A DNA stretch of 64,000 nt from Gammaproteobacteria bacterium (GCA_025359205.1 JANYHD010000032.1:1-64000), one strand, 5' to 3'; positions 9,271 through 23,902 are shown, counted from the stretch's first letter. Numbers and translations are program-made. Notes: a model not told the origin generated them from the letters alone.

Positions 9271-10445
9271 ACGCCGTGGCCGCGCCCATGACCCGTAATA
9301 TCGAGCGCGCGCCGCTGGTGCGGCTCGACGCGGTGCTGCTGTTGCTGGTCGCCTCGATCCTGTTGCTGGGCCTGATCATGGTCACTTCGGCCTCGGTGAC
9401 GGCGGCCGCGCGCGAGAGCGGCGATCCCTTCGCCTACCTCGAGCGGCAGCTGGTGCTGGTGGGCGGTGGCCTGGCGCTCGCCGCATTGGTGTTCGTGATC
9501 CCGATCTCGGTCGTTGAACGCTGCGCGCTGCCGCTGCTGGTTGCCGCCGGCGTGCTGCTGCTGCTGGTGCTGGTGCCTGGCCTCGGCCACGTGGTGAAGG
9601 GCGGGCGACGCTGGCTGCGGCTGCCGGGCATCAACTTCCAGGTCTCCGAGGCCGCCCGCGTTTTGGCGCTGGTGTACATCGCGCATTACTGCGTGCGCTT
9701 CGAGACCGCGCTGCGCAGCAGCGCGGGCGGGCTGCTGCGGCCGCTGGCGCTGCTGGCCTTCCTTGGCGTGTTATTGCTACTGGAACCTGACCTTGGTGCC
9801 GCGACAGTCCTTTTCGTAACAGGCTTCGGGCTGTTGTTCCTGGCCGGTGCGCAGCTGCGCTGGGTGCTGGCGTCGATGCTGGCGGCGGCCGCAGCCATGT
9901 CGCTGCTGGTGGTGTTCTCGAGCTACCGCATGCGGCGCATCACCGGTTTCCTCGATCCCTGGGCCGATCCGTACAACACCGGCTTCCAGCTCACGCAGTC
10001 GCTGATCGCCATCGGCCGCGGTGAATGGTTCGGCGTGGGGCTGGGCGCCAGCGTGCAGAAGTTGTTCTACCTGCCCGAGGCGCACAACGATTTCCTGTTC
10101 GCGGTGCTGGCCGAGGAGCTGGGCCTGGCCGGCGTGGTGCTGACCATCGCACTGTTCCTGGCACTCGCCTGGCGCGTGTTCGCGCTCGCGCGCCGCGCGC
10201 ACGACGCGGGCATGAAATTTCACGCCTACCTGGCCGCCGGCTTTGCGCTGTGGCTGCTGGTGCAGGCCTTCGTCAACATCGGCGTGAACATGGGCGTGCT
10301 GCCGACCAAGGGCCTGACGCTGCCGCTGATGAGCTACGGACGCAGCAGCATGGTGGTAGCGCTGGCCTGGCTGGGGCTGATCCTGCGCGTGCACCACGAA
10401 GTCAGCGGCGGCGCCCGCGGTGCCGCGCGCGCGAGGCACGCATGA
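9267..10445 (+). CDS. ftsW: Septal peptidoglycan polymerase FtsW
   Basis: FtsW is a SEDS-family glycosyltransferase that polymerises lipid II at the septum with FtsI. The 392-aa protein shows about ten hydrophobic spans and SEDS signatures: GGRRWLRLPGINFQVSE, the extracellular loop with DPWADPYNTGFQ, then QSLIAIGRGEWFGVGLGAS and EAHNDFLFAVLAEELG. The ATG at 9267 overlaps the murD stop and follows GGAGG at 9254-9258. The open frame extends further upstream only as a shadow of murD. Confidence 0.96.
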   Translation: MNAVAAPMTRNIERAPLVRLDAVLLLLVASILLLGLIMVTSASVTAAARESGDPFAYLERQLVLVGGGLALAALVFVIPISVVERCALPLLVAAGVLLLLVLVPGLGHVVKGGRRWLRLPGINFQVSEAARVLALVYIAHYCVRFETALRSSAGGLLRPLALLAFLGVLLLLEPDLGAATVLFVTGFGLLFLAGAQLRWVLASMLAAAAAMSLLVVFSSYRMRRITGFLDPWADPYNTGFQLTQSLIAIGRGEWFGVGLGASVQKLFYLPEAHNDFLFAVLAEELGLAGVVLTIALFLALAWRVFALARRAHDAGMKFHAYLAAGFALWLLVQAFVNIGVNMGVLPTKGLTLPLMSYGRSSMVVALAWLGLILRVHHEVSGGARGAARARHA

Positions 10446-11526
10446 GCGCGCCGGTGGCACTGATCATGGCCGGAGGCACGGGCGGGCACGTCTATCCGGC
10501 ACTGGCACTGGCGCGCGAGCTGCGCACCCGCGCGTGGCAGATCGTGTGGCTCGGCACGCGCCGCGGTATCGAGGCGCGCGTGGTGCCGGCCGAGCAGATC
10601 CCGCTGGAGTTCCTGGGCGTCGCGGGCCTGCGCGGCAAGGGAATCGGCAGCTGGTTGCTCGCGCCCTGGCGCCTGCTGCGTTCGCTCCTGGAAGCGCTCG
10701 CCGTCATGCGCCGCCACCGCCCGACCGTGGTCGTGGGTCTCGGCGGCTACGTCACCGGTCCTGGCGGCGTCGCGGCGTGGCTGACGCGCGCGCCGTTGCT
10801 GATCCACGAGCAGAACGCGATTGCCGGATTCACCAACCGGTGCCTCGCGCGCCTGGCGCGTGAAGTCTACGCCGCGTTCCCGGACGCCTTCGGCAGCGGC
10901 GTCGCCGCGCAAGTCATCGGCAACCCGGTGCGCGTGGAGATTGCCGCGATCCCGCCGCCAGCCGAGCGATTTGCGCTGCGGAGCGGTGCGATCCGTATCC
11001 TGGTCATCGGCGGGAGCCAGGGCGCGGCGCGCCTCAACTCGGTGCTGCCGTATGCGCTGGCGCGGCTCGCCGGCCGCATCGCCGTCGACGTGCGCCACCA
11101 GTCGGGCGAGCGCTGGATCGAGGCCGCGCGGCGCGACTACGCTGCCGCCGGCGTCCGCGCACAGGTTACGCCGTACATCGAGGACATGGCCGACAGCTAT
11201 GCCTGGGCGGACCTGGTCATCTGCCGCGCCGGCGCGCTGACGGTGTCGGAACTCGCTTGTGCCGGCGTCGGCGCGATCCTGGTGCCGTTGCCCGCGGCCA
11301 CTGACGATCACCAGACCCACAACGCGCGCATCCCGGTGGCGGAGGGCGCCGCGCTCCTGATCGCCGATCGCGAGCTGACCGCCGAACGTCTCGCCGCCGA
11401 ACTCATCTCGTTGTGCGCGGGACGCGGCAAGCTGATCGCGATGGCCGAGCGTGCGCGGCTCCTCGCCCGCACCGGCGCCACGGCCGCCCTGGCTGCGGCC
11501 TGCGAGCGCTACGCGCCGGAGGCCGC

Positions 11527-11530
<4 letters not shown>
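10442..11530 (+). CDS. murG: Lipid II synthase MurG (UDP-GlcNAc transferase)
   Basis: MurG transfers GlcNAc from UDP-GlcNAc to lipid I, making lipid II on the cytoplasmic face of the membrane. The 362-aa GT-B protein begins [20 protein letters not shown], with the glycine-rich loop GGTGGH, the acceptor-side motif [12 protein letters not shown], and the donor-binding signature [12 protein letters not shown]. The start overlaps the ftsW stop (ATGA), and the end overlaps murC the same way. Confidence 0.97.
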
Positions 11531-12947
<1,417 letters not shown>

Positions 12948-12951
<4 letters not shown>

Positions 12952-13844
12952 ACGTCGCCGTCGCCCCCGAGTTCCAGCTGCGCATCCGGCGCGACGAGCC
13001 GATGTCCAAGCACACCTCCTGGCGTGTCGGCGGACCGGCCGACGTATTCTTCACGCCGCATGATCGCGCCGAGCTGGCTGCCTTCCTGCGCACGCTCCCC
13101 GCCGAGACACCGCTCCTGTGGGTGGGGCTGGGCAGCAACCTGCTGGTGCGTGACGGCGGCATCCGCGGCGTGGTGATCTGCACGCACGGCGCGTTCACGC
13201 GCCTCGAGCGGCGCGCGCAGCTGCGCGTGTACTGCGAATCCGGCGTGCCCTGCGCGCGCGTCACGCGCCAGTGCGCCAACTGGGGCCTGGGACGCGCGGA
13301 ATTTTTCGCCGGGATCCCGGGCACCATGGGCGGCGCGCTCGCGATGAACGCCGGCGCCTACGGCGGCGAGACCTGGGCGCAGGTGCGCAGCGTCGAGGTG
13401 ATCGCGCGCGACGGGAGCTGTCGCACGCGCCAGGCGAGCGAGTACCAGGTGAGCTACCGGCACGTCCAGGCGCCAGCCAACGACGAATGGTTCCTCGCCG
13501 CCGAACTCGAATTCACGCCGCGCGATGACGCGCACTCGCACCTGGTGCGCGAACAGGCGCAGCGCCGCAAGTTGACCCAGCCGCTGGGCGAATGGAGTTG
13601 CGGCTCGGTGTTCACCAATCCGCCGGGCCAGCATGCCGCGCAGCTGATCGAGTCGGCGGGATTGAAAGGCTTCCGCATCGGCGGTGCAGTGGTCGCGGAA
13701 AAGCACGCGAACTTCATCCTCAACGAGGGCGAGGCCAGCGGTCGCGACCTTGAAGAGCTCATCGCGCACGTGCGCGCCACCGTGCAGCGCGTGCACGGCA
13801 TCGATCTGGCGCCCGAAGTGCGCATCGTCGGGGAGCCGCTCTGA
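12948..13844 (+). CDS. murB: UDP-N-acetylenolpyruvoylglucosamine reductase MurB
   Basis: MurB reduces UDP-GlcNAc-enolpyruvate to UDP-MurNAc with NADPH and bound FAD. The product is 298 aa, near the size of the shorter type II enzymes and below the E. coli type I enzyme (342 aa). FAD-binding segments are visible ([44 protein letters not shown]), as are the proton-donor serine region CGSVFTNP and the C-terminal HANFILNEG. The start overlaps murC (ATGA) and the stop overlaps ddl by one base (TGATG). Confidence 0.95.
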
Positions 13845-14809
13845 TGCGCCTGCGCCACGACAGCCGCGACCTGCACCGCGTCAGCAACGCCACCGAGTTC
13901 GGCCGCGTCGCCGTGCTCTACGGCGGCACCTCGACGGAACGCGAGATCTCGCTGCTGACCGGCGCCGCGGTACTCGCCGCCCTGCAGCGTCGCGGCATCG
14001 ATGCCCACGGCTTCGATCCGGCAGTGCGCGAGCTCGGCGAGCTGCGCCGCGATGGCTTTGCGCGTGCCTGGATCGCCTTGCACGGCCCGGGCGGTGAAGA
14101 TGGCACTGCGCAGGGTGTGCTGGAGTTCCTTGGAATTCCGTATACGGGCAGTGGCGTGACGGGCAGCGCCATTGGCATGGACAAGCTGCGCACCAAGCGA
14201 CTGGCGGCGGCGGTCGGCGTGCCGACGCCCGAATTCATCGTGCTGCGCACCGCGGCCGATCTGGACGCGGCACTCGCGCGCCTCGGCCTGCCGATGATCG
14301 TCAAACCCGCCTCGCAGGGTTCGAGCGTGGGCATGACGCGCGTGGCAATGGCGAGCGAGCTGCCGGCCGCCTGGCGCGCCGCCACGCAGCACGAGCCGGT
14401 TGCCTTTGCCGAGCCCTGGATCACCGGCGGCGAATACACGGTGGCGATCCTGCAGGGCCGGGCGTTGCCCTCGATCCGCATCGAGACGCCGCGCGCCTTC
14501 TACGACTACGAAGCCAAGTACTTTCGCGACGATACGCGCTACTACTGCCCGTCGGGCCTGGCCGCTCCCGCCGAGCAGCAACTCGCCGAACTCGCGCTGG
14601 CGGCATTTGAAGTCTGCGGCGCGGAAGGTTGGGGCCGCGCGGATTTCATGATGACCGAGCAGGGCGCACCGCTCCTGCTCGAGATCAACACCGTGCCTGG
14701 CATGACCGACCACAGCCTGGTGCCGATGGCGGCGCGCGCCGCGGGCATCGATTTCGAAGAGCTGGTGTGGCGGATACTCGAAACCAGCCTGGTGCGCACG
14801 CCATGCTGA
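13844..14809 (+). CDS. ddl: D-alanine--D-alanine ligase
   Basis: Ddl makes the D-Ala-D-Ala dipeptide used by MurF. The 321-aa ATP-grasp protein contains GGTSTEREISLLTG near residue 25, the ATP-grasp loop KPASQGSSVGMTRV, and C-terminal metal-binding residues in LLEINTVPGMTDHS. Position in the dcw operon between murB and ftsQ matches ddlB. The ATG shares a base with the murB stop, and the last 7 nt overlap ftsQ. Confidence 0.95.
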   Translation: MRLRHDSRDLHRVSNATEFGRVAVLYGGTSTEREISLLTGAAVLAALQRRGIDAHGFDPAVRELGELRRDGFARAWIALHGPGGEDGTAQGVLEFLGIPYTGSGVTGSAIGMDKLRTKRLAAAVGVPTPEFIVLRTAADLDAALARLGLPMIVKPASQGSSVGMTRVAMASELPAAWRAATQHEPVAFAEPWITGGEYTVAILQGRALPSIRIETPRAFYDYEAKYFRDDTRYYCPSGLAAPAEQQLAELALAAFEVCGAEGWGRADFMMTEQGAPLLLEINTVPGMTDHSLVPMAARAAGIDFEELVWRILETSLVRTPC

Positions 14810-15606
14810 AGCGCCGCCGCCACAATCGACTGCGGGACGGGTCGGCGCCGCGCTGGCGGCTGCCGGCGCTCCCCTGGGGCAGACTCGGCGCGATTGGCGC
14901 CGCGGTGCTCGGCATCGCGGGAGCCAGCGCGGCCTTGCTGGTATTTCTCAACCAGCCAATCGAGCACATCCGCGTCGACGGGCAGTTCCAGCACCTGAGC
15001 GCGCTCGAGGTGGAAAAGGCGGTGCGTGCACAACTGCACGGCACCGGCCTGGTGACCGTGCGCTTGAACGACGTGCGCCGCTCGCTGCGGCTCCTGCCCT
15101 GGGTCGAGTCCGCGACCGTGCAACGCAGCTGGCCGCGCGGTATCGCGGTGCAGGTGACCGAACAGCAGGCCGTGGCGCGCTGGAACGACACCGACCTGGT
15201 CAATGTGCGCGGCGACGTGTTCGCCAACAGCGCGCACTTCGTGCCGCCGGAATTGCCGCAGCTGGCAGGTCCGGGCGGCAGCGAGGCCGAGGTGGTCGCG
15301 CGCTACCTGGCCGTGCAGGGCCGCATCGTCGAAGCGGGCCTGCGGCTCACGGCGCTGCGGCTCGATGCGCGCGGTTCCTGGGAACTGCAGCTCGACAACG
15401 GCGTGACAGTGCGTATCGGGCGCAAGCAGGTCGACGAGCGCTTTGCGCGCTTCCTGGCGGTGGCGCTGCGCATGGTCTGCCAGCGCGCGGCCGACATCGC
15501 CTACGTCGACATGCGCTACACCAACGGATTCGCGGTCGGCTGGCGGAGCGGCGCGACGCGCCTCGCGAGCGGCGCCAACGCACAGCAGGGTGACAAGGAT
15601 GGCTAA
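14803..15606 (+). CDS. ftsQ: Cell division protein FtsQ
   Basis: FtsQ is a bitopic divisome protein that bridges FtsL/FtsB to the rest of the complex. The 267-aa product has a basic cytoplasmic tail (MLKRRRHNRLRD), one membrane span at about residues 27-48, a periplasmic POTRA domain beginning IEHIRVDGQFQHLSALEVEK, and the FtsQ beta domain after it. The ATG at 14803 overlaps the ddl end by 7 nt. The frame stays open upstream inside ddl, but only this start gives the expected short N-terminal tail. Confidence 0.93.
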   Translation: MLKRRRHNRLRDGSAPRWRLPALPWGRLGAIGAAVLGIAGASAALLVFLNQPIEHIRVDGQFQHLSALEVEKAVRAQLHGTGLVTVRLNDVRRSLRLLPWVESATVQRSWPRGIAVQVTEQQAVARWNDTDLVNVRGDVFANSAHFVPPELPQLAGPGGSEAEVVARYLAVQGRIVEAGLRLTALRLDARGSWELQLDNGVTVRIGRKQVDERFARFLAVALRMVCQRAADIAYVDMRYTNGFAVGWRSGATRLASGANAQQGDKDG

Positions 15607-16831
15607 GCGCTCGGAGCGCACGGTGGTCGTGGGCCTGGACATCGGCACGTCCAAAGTCGTTGCCCTGGTCGGGGAAATCACGGCCGATGGTGGCATTGAG
15701 ATCATTGGCCTGGGCTCGCAGCCCTCGCGCGGCCTGAAGAAAGGCGTGGTGGTCAACATCGAATCGACCGTGCAGTCGATCCAGCGCGCGGTCGAGGAAG
15801 CGGAGCTGATGGCCGGCTGCGAGATCAACGCGGTCTACGCTGGCATCGCCGGCAGCCATATCCGCAGCCTCAACTCGCACGGCGTGGTCGGCATCCGCGA
15901 TCGCGAGGTCACCGCTGCCGACGTCGAGCACGTGATCGAGGCCGCCAAGGCAGTAGCGATTCCGGCCGACCAGCGCATCCTGCACGTGCTGCCGCAGGAA
16001 TTCATCATCGATGGCCAGGAAGGCATCCGCGACCCGATCGGCATGTCGGGCGTGCGCCTCGAGGCCAAGGTGCACATTGTCACCGGCGCCGACAGCGCCG
16101 CGCAGAACATCATCAAATGTGTGCAGCGCTGCGGGCTGGTGGTCGAGGACATCGTGCTCGAGCAGCTCGCCTCCAGCTACGCGGTGCTCACCGACGACGA
16201 GAAGGAACTTGGCGTCGCGATCGTCGATGTCGGCGGCGGTACCACTGACATCGCCGTGTTCTCCAACGGCGCGATCCGCCACACCGCGGTGATTCCGATC
16301 GCGGGTGACCAGGTCACCAACGACATCGCGGTGTCGATGCGCACGCCGACGCAGTACGCCGAGGACATCAAGGTGCGCTTCGCCTGCGCGCTCTCGCAGC
16401 TCGCCAACCCGGACGAGAGCATCGAAGTGCCGAGCGTCGGCGACCGGCCGGCGCGGCGGCTGGCGCGCCAGACACTCGCCGAGGTGGTCGAGCCGCGCTA
16501 CGAGGAACTGTTCAACCTGATCCGCGAGGAATTGCGGCGCAGCGGCTTCGAGGAAGTGATTGCCGCGGGGCTGGTGCTCACCGGCGGCAGCGCCCGCATG
16601 GAGGGCGCGATCGAGCTGGCCGAGGAAATCTTCCACGTGCCTGTTCGGCTGGGCTTTCCACAGGCAGTGCGTGGCCTTTCCGATGCCGTGCAGAACCCGA
16701 TTTATTCGACCGCGGTGGGCCTGCTGCTGTACGCGCGCGAGAACATCGCGCCTGCGGCGGGCGGCGCGCTCGGCGGCCGCGTCGGCGGCGCACTCGGCCG
16801 CGTCAAGGACTGGTTCAAGGGACATTTCTGA
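15599..16831 (+). CDS. ftsA: Cell division protein FtsA
   Basis: FtsA is an actin-fold ATPase that tethers FtsZ to the membrane and recruits later division proteins. The 410-aa product starts MAKRSERTVVVGLDIGTSK (phosphate-1 loop), with VDVGGGTTDIAVF (phosphate-2) and LTGGSARMEG (adenosine motif). The C-terminus GRVKDWFKGHF is an amphipathic membrane-targeting helix. The ATG overlaps the ftsQ end by 8 nt, and ftsZ follows after 39 nt. Confidence 0.96.
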   Translation: MAKRSERTVVVGLDIGTSKVVALVGEITADGGIEIIGLGSQPSRGLKKGVVVNIESTVQSIQRAVEEAELMAGCEINAVYAGIAGSHIRSLNSHGVVGIRDREVTAADVEHVIEAAKAVAIPADQRILHVLPQEFIIDGQEGIRDPIGMSGVRLEAKVHIVTGADSAAQNIIKCVQRCGLVVEDIVLEQLASSYAVLTDDEKELGVAIVDVGGGTTDIAVFSNGAIRHTAVIPIAGDQVTNDIAVSMRTPTQYAEDIKVRFACALSQLANPDESIEVPSVGDRPARRLARQTLAEVVEPRYEELFNLIREELRRSGFEEVIAAGLVLTGGSARMEGAIELAEEIFHVPVRLGFPQAVRGLSDAVQNPIYSTAVGLLLYARENIAPAAGGALGGRVGGALGRVKDWFKGHF

Positions 16832-16870
16832 TTTTCACGATTCAACCGACCAACAGGGGAGCTGACACTC

Positions 16871-18079
16871 ATGTTTGAACTCATGGACGCATACAGCCAG
16901 AGCGCTGTGATCAAGGTCATCGGCGTGGGCGGGGGCGGCGGCAACGCGGTCTCGCACATGGTGGCCGCCGGCATCGAGGGCGTGGACTTCATCTGCGTCA
17001 ACACCGACGCACAGGCGCTCAAGGCCTCCAAGGTGAAGACCGCGCTGCAGATTGGCTGCAATATCACCAAGGGACTCGGCGCCGGCGCTGATCCGGAGAT
17101 CGGCCGCCAGGCCGCAGTCGAGGACCGCGACCGCATCATCGAACTGATCAGCGGCTGCGACATGCTGTTCATCACGGCCGGTATGGGCGGTGGCACCGGC
17201 ACGGGCGCCGCGCCGGTGGTGGCGCAGATCGCGCGCGAGCTGGGCATCCTGACGGTCGCGGTGGTGACGCGGCCCTTCAACATGGAGGGTAACAAGCGTT
17301 CGCTGGTCGCCGATCACGGCATCGCCGAACTCACCAAGAACGTCGACTCGCTGATCACGATACCGAACCAGAAGCTGCTGACGGTGCTCGGCCCGACCAC
17401 CACGCTGCTCGACGCCTTCAAGGCCGCGAACCAGGTGCTGCAGGGTGCCGTGCAGGGCATCGCCGAGCTGATCACCCGTCCGGGCCTGATCAACGTCGAT
17501 TTTGCCGACGTGCGCACCGTGATGAGCGAGACCGGCATGGCCATGATGGGCAGTGGCGTCGCCAGCGGCGAAGGCCGCGCGCGCGCCGCCGCCGAGGCTG
17601 CCGTGTCCTCGCCGCTGCTCGAGGACATCAACCTCTCGGGTGCGAACGGCATCCTCGTCAACGTGACCGCAGGCCTCGATCTGGCGATCGGCGAGTTTGA
17701 GGAAGTCGGCCGCATCGTCAAGGAATTCGCCTCCGAGGACGCGACCGTGGTGGTTGGCACCGTCATCGACCCGGAGATGAGCGACGAGCTGCGCGTCACC
17801 GTGGTCGCCACCGGGCTGGGCCGCAATGCCGTACTGCAGAAGGCGGCTCCGCCCATGGCTGCGCGTGAGAGCGCTGGCGGCGCGTTCCGCCAGCAGCCAC
17901 CGATGCGCGTGGTCCGCCCCGGCCCGATGACCGCGAACGAGCTTCGCGACCTCGATCTGCCGACGCACATGCGCCAGCGGCGCGCGGTCGGCGACGTGTT
18001 GCGGTCGGAGCCGCCGGTGGCGATGCCATCGGAAGAAGTGCTCGATATTCCGGCATTTCTGCGTCGGCAGGCCGACTGA
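16871..18079 (+). CDS. ftsZ: Cell division GTPase FtsZ
   Basis: FtsZ is the tubulin homologue that forms the Z ring. The 402-aa protein has the nucleotide-binding [10 protein letters not shown] loop, the tubulin signature [10 protein letters not shown], and the T7 loop region [11 protein letters not shown] variable Pro/Arg-rich linker ends in the conserved C-terminal peptide [12 protein letters not shown] that binds FtsA and ZipA. The ATG at 16871 follows a good Shine-Dalgarno AGGGGAG. It is the last of the tightly coupled genes; lpxC follows after 56 nt. Confidence 0.98.
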   Translation: MFELMDAYSQSAVIKVIGVGGGGGNAVSHMVAAGIEGVDFICVNTDAQALKASKVKTALQIGCNITKGLGAGADPEIGRQAAVEDRDRIIELISGCDMLFITAGMGGGTGTGAAPVVAQIARELGILTVAVVTRPFNMEGNKRSLVADHGIAELTKNVDSLITIPNQKLLTVLGPTTTLLDAFKAANQVLQGAVQGIAELITRPGLINVDFADVRTVMSETGMAMMGSGVASGEGRARAAAEAAVSSPLLEDINLSGANGILVNVTAGLDLAIGEFEEVGRIVKEFASEDATVVVGTVIDPEMSDELRVTVVATGLGRNAVLQKAAPPMAARESAGGAFRQQPPMRVVRPGPMTANELRDLDLPTHMRQRRAVGDVLRSEPPVAMPSEEVLDIPAFLRRQAD

Positions 18080-18102
18080 CATAAGGCTTAAGCGGACTGG
18101 GG

Positions 18103-18121
18103 CACAGGGCGCGCCCCTGTG
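18103..18121 (+). repeat. Short hairpin between ftsZ and lpxC
   Basis: CACAGGG at 18103-18109 and CCCTGTG at 18115-18121 form a perfect 7-bp stem with a 5-nt loop. No T-run follows, so it is not a classical terminator. It ends 14 nt before the lpxC start and could affect processing or translation of the lpxC message. Confidence 0.45.
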
Positions 18122-18135
18122 GTACGGTATCGACA

Positions 18136-19065
18136 ATGGTTGGGCAACGCACGATCCGCAACAGCATCCGCGCCACCGGCGTCGGATTGCATACCGGCCG
18201 CAAGGTGCTGATGACCGTGCGGCCCGGGCAGGCTGACACGGGCATCGTCTTCCAGCGCACGGACCTGCCCGGCAGCGCCGACATACCGGCGCGCGCTGCC
18301 AATGTCGGCGAGACCAATCTTGGCACCACGCTGATCCAGGGCGAGGCGAAAGTCTCGACAGTCGAGCACCTCTTGTCGGCCTTTGCCGGGCTCGGCATCG
18401 ACAACGCACGCGTCGAAGTCAACGCGCCCGAAGTGCCGATCATGGACGGCAGCGCCGGTCCCTTCGTGTTCCTGCTGCAGTCCGCGGGCATCGAGGAACA
18501 GGCCGTGCCCAAACGCTTCACGCGCGTCAAACGCGTGGTGCGCGTCGAGGACGGTGACAAGTGGGCGCAGTTCGACCCCTACGAAGGTTTTCGCGTGAAT
18601 TTCGAGATCGAGTTCGATCATCCGATCTTCAAGCGCCGCCTGCAGCGCGCCACCATGGATTTTTCGACCACGGCCTTCCTCAAGGAAATCAGCCGTGCGC
18701 GCACCTTCGGTTTCATGCGCGACCTGGAAATGCTGCGCTCGCGCAACCTCGCGCTCGGTGGCACGCTCGACAACGCGATCGTGCTCGACGAGTCGCGCGT
18801 GCTCAACGAGGGCGGCCTGCGCTACGAAGACGAGTTCGTGAAGCACAAGATCCTCGATGCGATCGGCGACCTGTACCTGCTGGGGCATAGCCTGATCGGC
18901 GAGTTCAGCGGCCATAAGTCGGGCCACGGGCTCAACAACCGTTTGCTGCGCACCCTGCAGGCGGATAGGCAGGCCTGGGAAGAAGTCGTGTTCGAGCGGC
19001 CGGAGCAGGCGCCGATTTCCTACGTGCAGGCGCTGACGATCCCGGCGACCGCGCTCGCTTCCTAG
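18136..19065 (+). CDS. lpxC: UDP-3-O-acyl-GlcNAc deacetylase LpxC
   Basis: LpxC is the zinc deacetylase that catalyses the committed step of lipid A synthesis. The 309-aa product has [16 protein letters not shown] with the zinc His and general-base region, the MDGSAGPF motif, and the [15 protein letters not shown] and [10 protein letters not shown] histidine regions near the C-terminus. The start at 18136 gives [19 protein letters not shown], as in the family. It ends tail-to-tail with dciA, sharing 4 nt. The C-terminus ends TIPATALAS; post-translational control of LpxC in relatives involves this end, but that is not shown here. Confidence 0.97.
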   Translation: MVGQRTIRNSIRATGVGLHTGRKVLMTVRPGQADTGIVFQRTDLPGSADIPARAANVGETNLGTTLIQGEAKVSTVEHLLSAFAGLGIDNARVEVNAPEVPIMDGSAGPFVFLLQSAGIEEQAVPKRFTRVKRVVRVEDGDKWAQFDPYEGFRVNFEIEFDHPIFKRRLQRATMDFSTTAFLKEISRARTFGFMRDLEMLRSRNLALGGTLDNAIVLDESRVLNEGGLRYEDEFVKHKILDAIGDLYLLGHSLIGEFSGHKSGHGLNNRLLRTLQADRQAWEEVVFERPEQAPISYVQALTIPATALAS

Positions 19066-19451
19066 TCCGCGCGCCCGGCGGGCGAGACCCGCACCACCAC
19101 TTTGACAATATCCGGCGAGCCCTCGAGCAGCTGCGGCTCGAGCGCGGCCAGCGCAAAGCGCACACGGCTGCTCCAGGCGGCCGAGGCGGTCAGCACCGTG
19201 AGCTGCTCGCCCTTGCGCACCACGTTGACGAGCGAGCCCCGCAGCTCCTCGGGCAGGAGCCCTGCGACCCGCTCCAGCCAGGCCTGCTGGTCACCGCGCA
19301 CCCGCTGCAGGCCTGCCAGCCAGCCCTGTTTTTTCATAATGTCTTCAAGACCTTGCGGTGCAGCAGGGAATCGGCTGCGAGCCGGGCCCCGGACGGGACT
19401 GCTGCCCCTTTTGGGAACTGTCTTCTTGTCTTGAGGGGGGTTCTTGGGCAT
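19062..19451 (-). CDS. dciA: DciA-family helicase-loading protein (DUF721)
   Basis: DciA is the DnaB-helicase loading or operating factor used by most bacteria that lack the phage-derived DnaC. The 129-aa product has a basic, low-complexity N-terminus ([16 protein letters not shown]) and a C-terminal DUF721 core with [19 protein letters not shown] and [18 protein letters not shown]. The start at 19451 is preferred over longer in-frame starts because upstream codons look non-coding and would run into the M23 promoter region. DUF721 genes beside lpxC and secA are known in Pseudomonas-like genomes. The presence of dciA argues against an enteric origin. Confidence 0.85.
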   Translation of the reverse strand: MPKNPPQDKKTVPKRGSSPVRGPARSRFPAAPQGLEDIMKKQGWLAGLQRVRGDQQAWLERVAGLLPEELRGSLVNVVRKGEQLTVLTASAAWSSRVRFALAALEPQLLEGSPDIVKVVVRVSPAGRAD

Positions 19452-19603
19452 AGTCTCGCGCACTAATCTAAAGCCGGGCCCGCCGCTTCCATGGCGTGGA
19501 CCCAATGCCACCGGATCACCCGCGGGAGCGCCATGATAACTGGGTTGTTGAGTTTGCCAGCCCAGACCGCGAAGCCCGGCAGGCACTGCGGAAGGCCGGC
19601 CTC

Positions 19604-20512
19604 GTGAATCTCATATTCTTCTCGCGGCGCCAGGGCAAGGCGCGGCACCTGAACCTGTCGCATCCGTTGACCGTGACGCTTATCGGCCTCGGCAGTTTCG
19701 CCTTGCTGGCGGGCGTGTTTGCCGCCGGCATCAAGGTGGGCGTGAAGGGCGTCAGCATGGGCGCGCTGGGCGAGCCTGCGGCCGTGGCGCAGGAGCGCGC
19801 CGAGCTTGCGGGTCTCAAGACGCACCTGCAGCAGCGCATCGACGGCCTGGCCATGAAGATGGGCATGCTCGATGCGCATATGATCCGTCTCAATTCGCTA
19901 GGCAAGCGCCTCACGCAGATGGCCAACCTCAGCAGCCGCGAGTTCGATTTTGACCATGACCCGGCACTTGGTGGACCCGAGAGCGATGCCGCCGGCCGCG
20001 GCGCGCAGGTTCCCGACCTGTCGGCCATGATCAACCAGTTCGACCGGCGACTCGATTTCCGCAGCACGCAGTTCTCGGCACTCGAATACGTGCTGCTTGG
20101 CCGCCAGCTGTCAGCCGAGATCCGACCCACCGGCAAGCCGGTGATGGCCGGATACATCTCCTCTTATTTCGGCGAGCGCATGGATCCCTTCAACGGCGAG
20201 GAGGCCTTCCACAAGGGCCTCGATTTCGCCAGCGATGCCGGCACTGACGTGCTGGCGGTGGCGCAGGGTGTGGTGACCTGGGCAGGTCCGCGCGAAGGCT
20301 ACGGCGTGCTGGTCGAAGTGAATCACGGCAATGGCTACGTGACGCGCTACGCGCACAATTCCCGCGTGATGGTCAGCGCTGGCGACACCGTGCAGCGCGG
20401 CCAGGCGATTGCGGTGGTCGGCTCGACCGGCCGCTCGACTGGTCCGCACGTGCACTTCGAAGTGCTCAAGGACGGAAGGCAGATCGATCCGATCTCGTTC
20501 GTCGGGCACTGA
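19604..20512 (+). CDS. Membrane-anchored M23 family metallopeptidase
   Basis: This is a probable LytM-fold peptidoglycan endopeptidase or a divisome regulator of that fold. The preferred GTG start at 19604, with GGAAGG 8 nt upstream, gives 302 aa beginning MNLIFFSRRQGKARHLNLS; longer starts at 19496 or 19505 are possible. A membrane span lies at about residues 25-45, then a helical coiled-coil-like region (AVAQERAELAGLKTHLQQR), then the M23 domain. The zinc and catalytic motifs look intact (FHKGLDFASD and GPHVHFEV), so it may be active rather than an EnvC-like pseudo-enzyme. It sits directly upstream of secA, where enterics carry secM; no SecM arrest motif is present. Confidence 0.88.
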   Translation: MNLIFFSRRQGKARHLNLSHPLTVTLIGLGSFALLAGVFAAGIKVGVKGVSMGALGEPAAVAQERAELAGLKTHLQQRIDGLAMKMGMLDAHMIRLNSLGKRLTQMANLSSREFDFDHDPALGGPESDAAGRGAQVPDLSAMINQFDRRLDFRSTQFSALEYVLLGRQLSAEIRPTGKPVMAGYISSYFGERMDPFNGEEAFHKGLDFASDAGTDVLAVAQGVVTWAGPREGYGVLVEVNHGNGYVTRYAHNSRVMVSAGDTVQRGQAIAVVGSTGRSTGPHVHFEVLKDGRQIDPISFVGH

Positions 20513-20770
20513 TCGCAGCGCTGCTGCGCTCGCTACCCTCGTCCAAAATGTGGTCGGGCACGCCAGGTTGGCTCCGCCGCCTGCGCGTTGACGCTGGGCC
20601 TGCGTGAATGAGGTTTCGTGAGTGAAGAAGGGGCGCCCAATGGGCGCCGTGCCCGGCCGGCCCTTGAACGAATTCCTACCCGCCCCATCTATCCGTACAA
20701 TGCGCGGTTCCGCAGGGCGGCCCTGGTTCCCGAGGCAGGGCGTTCGGCTTGATTTCAAAGGATTTTTTAA
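20513..20770 (+). promoter_or_regulatory. secA upstream region with a GC-rich hairpin and a possible promoter
   Basis: This 258-nt gap has no convincing ORF. A hairpin with stem GGCGCCC/GGGCGCC and a 3-nt loop lies at 20632-20648. A weak promoter candidate has TTCCTA at 20673-20678 and TACAAT at 20696-20701 with 17-nt spacing. AAAGGA at 20757-20762 is the likely ribosome-binding site for the GTG start of secA. Confidence 0.4.

Positions 20771-23898
<3,128 letters not shown>

Positions 23899-23902
<4 letters not shown>

Noticed and set aside
20409..20591. A possible secM-like small ORF before secA
   Set aside because: It mostly overlaps the M23 gene in another frame, has no signal peptide and no arrest motif.
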